NCBI GenBank assembly: GCA_026416315.1
Contig: JAOAFK010000066.1
Coordinates: forward strand, 1 to 8,417
DNA from: Syntrophorhabdaceae bacterium
GTDB lineage: Bacteria > Desulfobacterota > Syntrophorhabdia > Syntrophorhabdales > Syntrophorhabdaceae
Reading direction: 5' to 3'
Length of the DNA stretch: 8,417 nucleotides
Positions 5,857-8,417 of this stretch are shown here, in pieces. The position numbers and the translations under genes were made by a program. A model generated the notes under the pieces. The model did no database searches. It was not told the origin of the DNA and saw only the letters and a list, made by a program, of their open reading frames with translations. Each line of letters begins with the position of its first letter. Positions within the stretch are counted from its first letter, which is position 1.

Positions 5857-7596
5857 ATGACTGGAAGGACAATAAAGAAACTACTTGATGTTTGTAAGGG
5901 CATAATTCCACCGGACACCATCATAAAAAATGCAAATGTTATCAATGTGTTTACAGATTCAATAGATGAAGATGTGACTATCTCCATAAAAGACGGCTGG
6001 ATTGTCTCCATATCAGATAACAACATCAAATATTCAGGAAATCCACACATCATAGACGCAAAAGGTCTTTTTTTATGTCCGGGTTTTATAGATGCCCACA
6101 CACATCTTGATGCCATGTATCCATTTTATGAATTTGTACCTTACTCTATAAAAGGAGGGACCACAACGGTAATAACAGAATGTGCAATGGTGGCAAATCC
6201 ATGCGGATTTGAGGGGGTTATTAGTTTCATAGAAAGCACAAAGAATTACCCTTTGAGATGTTATTTTGTTGCACCTCCACTAACACCACCCCTTCCTGGT
6301 ATGGAAGAGTCAGTGGGTATAACATTTGAAGAGTTTAAAACACTCCTTGACAGAGAAGATTTTTTAGGTATAGGTGAGGCATACTGGACAAGCGTCATTG
6401 AAGGTGATGAAAGAATAATGGATCAGGCAGCCTATGCTATATCATTGAATAAAGTGCTCGATGGCCATTCATCCGGGGCAAAAGGCGCCAGACTAAATGA
6501 GTATATAATAACAGGCATAACCTCTTGTCATGAATCGGTAAATACAAATGAAGCCATAGAAAAATTAAAAAGTGGTGTTTATGTGATGATAAGGGAGGGC
6601 TGGGTTAGAAGGGAATTAAAAGAGCTGTCAAAATTAAAAGATTTTATTATAGATAAAAGACGACTGATCCTTGTCTCTGATGTATTCGATGCGGTCATGC
6701 TATATGAGGAAGGCTATATGGATGCTGTTGTAAAAAAGGCAATAGAATACGGTTTTTCATTCTTTGATGCCATAAAAATGGCAACGATAAATCCTGCTGA
6801 TTATCACAGGTTAAGATTTTTAGGCGCCATTGCACCGCTGAGATATGCCGATATAATATTTTTAAAAGACATAAACAGTTTATCCATTGATAAGGTAATG
6901 GTGAACGGAGAAATTGTATATGCCGATAACAGGTTTTTAAAGACATTAAGACCTTTTGAATATCCTGAAGAGTTAAAACATACCATAAAGATAGGAGATT
7001 ATACAGCAGAGGACTTTAAGATAAAGACAGAAAATGGAAGAAATAGAATAAGGGTTATTGAGCTTTCAAATCAGACCATTACAAAAGAGGTTCATTCGGA
7101 ACTGACCATCAAACATGGTTTTCTTGAAAAGGATTTAGAACAAGACATAATACCTGTGGCGGTAATAAACAAAAATAAACCTCATCAACTGGGAAAAGGC
7201 TTCATAAAGGGCACAGGAATAAAAAATGGTGCCCTTGCCACAACAATTATCTGGGATACATGCAACATACTCGTTATAGGAAGTGATGAAAACGATATGG
7301 CACTGGCAGTAAATACTATAAAAAAGATCCAGGGTGGTACTGTGATTGTAAGAGATGGAAAGGTCATATACGAATTTCCTATGCCTGTATTTGGCACCAT
7401 TCCTCTATACAGTATAGAGGAGATAAGGGATAAGACCATTGAACTTGAATCTAAGATAAAAATTATAGGCTCCAATTTCGAAAGACCTTTTCTAACCCTT
7501 CAAACCATACCCTTTACAGGTCTTCCTTTTTTGAGAATAACAGATAAGGGTATTGTTGATATAAAGAATAAAAAACTTGTTTCTATATTTATATAA
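5857..7596 (+). CDS. Adenine-deaminase-family amidohydrolase, divergent
   Basis: A 579-residue two-domain protein of the Ade family (COG1001): an amidohydrolase metal domain followed by an adenine-deaminase C-terminal domain. Classical members convert adenine to hypoxanthine. Metal-ligand candidates are all present: H81 and H83 (DAHTH), E174 (GIGEAYW), H204 (LDGHSSG), H225 (SCHES) and D275 (LVSDV). KLKSGVYVMIREG, MATINPADY and GAIAPLRYADIIFL also match. The usual DPHEIANV signature is changed (residues 107-115 read TECAMVANP), the C-terminal AHDSHN is IWDTCN (465-470), and LPIAGL is MPVFGT (509-514). The catalytic centre may therefore be intact while the substrate differs. Length is normal for Ade. 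GAGG lies 6 bp before the ATG. It is the third gene of the plus-strand run and converges on plsY with a 10-bp gap. Confidence 0.82.
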   Translation: MTGRTIKKLLDVCKGIIPPDTIIKNANVINVFTDSIDEDVTISIKDGWIVSISDNNIKYSGNPHIIDAKGLFLCPGFIDAHTHLDAMYPFYEFVPYSIKGGTTTVITECAMVANPCGFEGVISFIESTKNYPLRCYFVAPPLTPPLPGMEESVGITFEEFKTLLDREDFLGIGEAYWTSVIEGDERIMDQAAYAISLNKVLDGHSSGAKGARLNEYIITGITSCHESVNTNEAIEKLKSGVYVMIREGWVRRELKELSKLKDFIIDKRRLILVSDVFDAVMLYEEGYMDAVVKKAIEYGFSFFDAIKMATINPADYHRLRFLGAIAPLRYADIIFLKDINSLSIDKVMVNGEIVYADNRFLKTLRPFEYPEELKHTIKIGDYTAEDFKIKTENGRNRIRVIELSNQTITKEVHSELTIKHGFLEKDLEQDIIPVAVINKNKPHQLGKGFIKGTGIKNGALATTIIWDTCNILVIGSDENDMALAVNTIKKIQGGTVIVRDGKVIYEFPMPVFGTIPLYSIEEIRDKTIELESKIKIIGSNFERPFLTLQTIPFTGLPFLRITDKGIVDIKNKKLVSIFI

Positions 7597-7606
7597 AATG
7601 AAGGTT

Positions 7607-8191
7607 TTAAAATTTTATCCTGTTTTCGCTGCCTGTTTTAAGCCTGTTTATGTTGTCTTTGTGTTTGAAGAATATAAAAATACCAATAAGGATGGAAAGA
7701 AAAATAAACTCATGTGGTGATTTCAGAAAAAACAAAATTACAGGCATGGCACAGGTGGCTGTCAAAGAGCCAAGGGATACATATCTCCATTTTAAAAGGA
7801 CAAGGACAAATATAATAATATCAATCAATATTGCAAGAGGACTTATGGCAATATACACACCAAGGGCAGTGGCAACACCTTTACCGCCCTTAAACTTTAA
7901 ATATATCGGAAAAAGATGGCCCATGAAAGCGGCAAAACCCACAAAAGCTGTTAAAAAAATATCCTTTTCTATAAGATGGACAAAAAAAACAGGGAAAAAA
8001 CCCTTTGCAGCATCTCCTATGAGGGTTAATATACCCATAAATTTACCTGCTGTTCTCATCACATTTGTGGCCCCGATATTACCACTTCCCACCTCTCTTG
8101 GGTCTTTACCCTTAATCTTTGATAAGATAATTCCAATGGGTATGGAGCCAATAAGATAAGCAAAAACAATATAGATAGGATAAATTTTCAT
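7607..8191 (-). CDS. plsY: Glycerol-3-phosphate acyltransferase PlsY
   Basis: A 194-residue inner-membrane enzyme that acylates the sn-1 position of glycerol-3-phosphate using acyl-phosphate, the first step of phospholipid synthesis. The three family motifs are present: GSGNIGATNV (35-44), GHLFPIYLKFKGGKGVAT (91-108) and HKDNINRLKTGSENRI (177-192). Hydrophobic segments, consistent with a multi-pass protein, are seen near 3-24, 50-73, 78-98, 112-133 and 150-175. The frame is open upstream to 8281, but the ATG at 8191 was chosen because the protein then begins MKIYPIYIVFAYLIGS, matching family N-termini. The upstream extension contains the promoter and has no family resemblance. No useful Shine-Dalgarno precedes the ATG; the promoter position predicts a leaderless message. 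Confidence 0.95.
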   Translation of the reverse strand: MKIYPIYIVFAYLIGSIPIGIILSKIKGKDPREVGSGNIGATNVMRTAGKFMGILTLIGDAAKGFFPVFFVHLIEKDIFLTAFVGFAAFMGHLFPIYLKFKGGKGVATALGVYIAISPLAILIDIIIFVLVLLKWRYVSLGSLTATCAMPVILFFLKSPHEFIFLSILIGIFIFFKHKDNINRLKTGSENRIKF

Positions 8192-8197
8192 TCTTTT

Positions 8198-8226
8198 ATG
8201 ATAAGAAATGTAATTGTTCTTGTCAA
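8198..8226 (-). promoter_or_regulatory. Sigma70 promoter of plsY
   Basis: On the minus strand a perfect TTGACA (complement of 8221-8226) is followed after exactly 17 bp by TATCAT (complement of 8198-8203, 5 of 6 consensus). Only AAAAGA separates the -10 from the plsY ATG, so the expected start of transcription falls at or beside the A of the ATG. The -35 overlaps the -35 of the divergent tRNA promoter by 5 bp. Confidence 0.75.
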
Positions 8227-8248
8227 CAGGACGAATTATATGTATAAT
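8220..8248 (+). promoter_or_regulatory. Sigma70 promoter of the tRNA-Thr/Tyr operon
   Basis: TTGTCA at 8220-8225 (5 of 6 consensus), a 17-bp spacer and a perfect TATAAT at 8243-8248. The predicted start is near 8255, leaving a leader of about 70 nt before tRNA-Thr at 8326. ACCACT (8256-8261) and AGTGGT (8297-8302) could pair in that leader. The strength fits a stable-RNA operon. Confidence 0.78.
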
Positions 8249-8325
8249 TAGATGCACCACTTTGAAATAAAAATTAATCAAAATATTGCTTTTTGTAGTG
8301 GTCTTGTATTAAAATAATTATTTAA

Positions 8326-8401
8326 GCTGGTGTAGCTCAATCGGCAGAGCAGCTGACTTGTAATCAGCAGGTTGCGGGTTCGAGTCCCATCACCAGCTCC
8401 A
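8326..8401 (+). tRNA. tRNA-Thr(TGT)
   Basis: A complete cloverleaf. The acceptor GCTGGTG (8326-8332) pairs with CACCAGC (8391-8397), the discriminator is T8398, and CCA is encoded at 8399-8401. The anticodon stem GCTGA (8352-8356) pairs with TCAGC (8364-8368) around loop CTTGTAA, giving anticodon TGT (8359-8361) for ACA codons. The T arm is GCGGG-TTCGAGT-CCCAT, with the last pair mismatched or wobble. tRNA-Tyr begins one base later, as in the thrU-tyrU-glyT-thrT-tufB type of operon. Confidence 0.97.
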
Positions 8402-8402
8402 T

Positions 8403-8417
8403 GGAGAGGTTCCCGAG
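8403..8417 (+). tRNA. tRNA-Tyr, first 15 nt (cut by window edge)
   Basis: GGAGAGGTTCCCGAG immediately follows the CCA of tRNA-Thr. It matches the 5' acceptor strand and D-stem start of bacterial tRNA-Tyr (GGxGxGGTTCCCGAGCGG). The anticodon is outside the window, so identity rests on this start and on the common Thr-Tyr order. Confidence 0.75.

Noticed and set aside
7650..8159. Plus-strand 169-codon frame opposite plsY
   Set aside because: The minus strand has all PlsY motifs in order. The plus frame is a lysine/proline-rich mirror with no recognisable domain or RBS.
1..8417. CRISPR arrays, insertion sequences, phage or defence genes
   Set aside because: No spaced direct repeats, transposase motifs, terminal inverted repeats or integrase genes were seen. 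The genes are housekeeping or metabolic.

Overview
The window is AT-rich, gene-dense bacterial DNA. It carries core bacterial genes (dnaX, ebfC, recR, plsY, a small 4.5S-type SRP RNA, three tRNAs) alongside a DUF39/HcyBio homocysteine-biosynthesis protein and a PP-loop thiolase with Fe-S-type cysteines. Those last two families are typical of sulfide-rich anaerobes such as sulfate reducers, syntrophs and methanogens. With the bacterial core set, this suggests an anaerobic bacterium of the Desulfobacterota or Nitrospirota kind. That placement is inference; no phylogenetic marker was compared.

Layout: (1) 1-814, plus strand: the 3' end of folK, then a small transaldolase (talC/fsa family). (2) 822-3480, minus strand: tRNA-Ser(GGA), SRP RNA (ffs), dnaX, ebfC and recR, a compact information-processing cluster. 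Its last gene, recR, converges on talC across 7 bp. (3) 3481-3604: a 124-bp divergent intergenic region with no protein gene. (4) 3605-7596, plus strand: a likely three-gene operon of a DUF39 homocysteine-biosynthesis protein (TTG start), an Fe-S-type PP-loop thiolase with an NFACT-R_2-like tail, and a divergent adenine-deaminase-family amidohydrolase. (5) 7607-8191, minus strand: plsY, converging on the deaminase-like gene across 10 bp. (6) 8192-8325: a short region with two divergent near-consensus sigma70 promoters whose -35 boxes overlap. (7) 8326-8417, plus strand: tRNA-Thr(TGT) and the first bases of tRNA-Tyr. This is the usual head of a Thr-Tyr-Gly-Thr-tuf operon, which probably continues beyond the window.

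How the genes fit together: dnaX, ebfC and recR serve replication and repair. The SRP RNA and tRNA-Ser upstream of them may share a transcript with dnaX. The plus-strand trio 3605-7596 is the least ordinary part. It pairs a persulfide-type homocysteine synthase homologue with a sulfur-inserting nucleotide enzyme and a purine-type deaminase whose catalytic metal ligands are kept but whose substrate signatures are changed. The best regulatory signal is the plsY / tRNA-Thr bidirectional promoter. Its geometry predicts a leaderless plsY mRNA and mutually exclusive polymerase binding.
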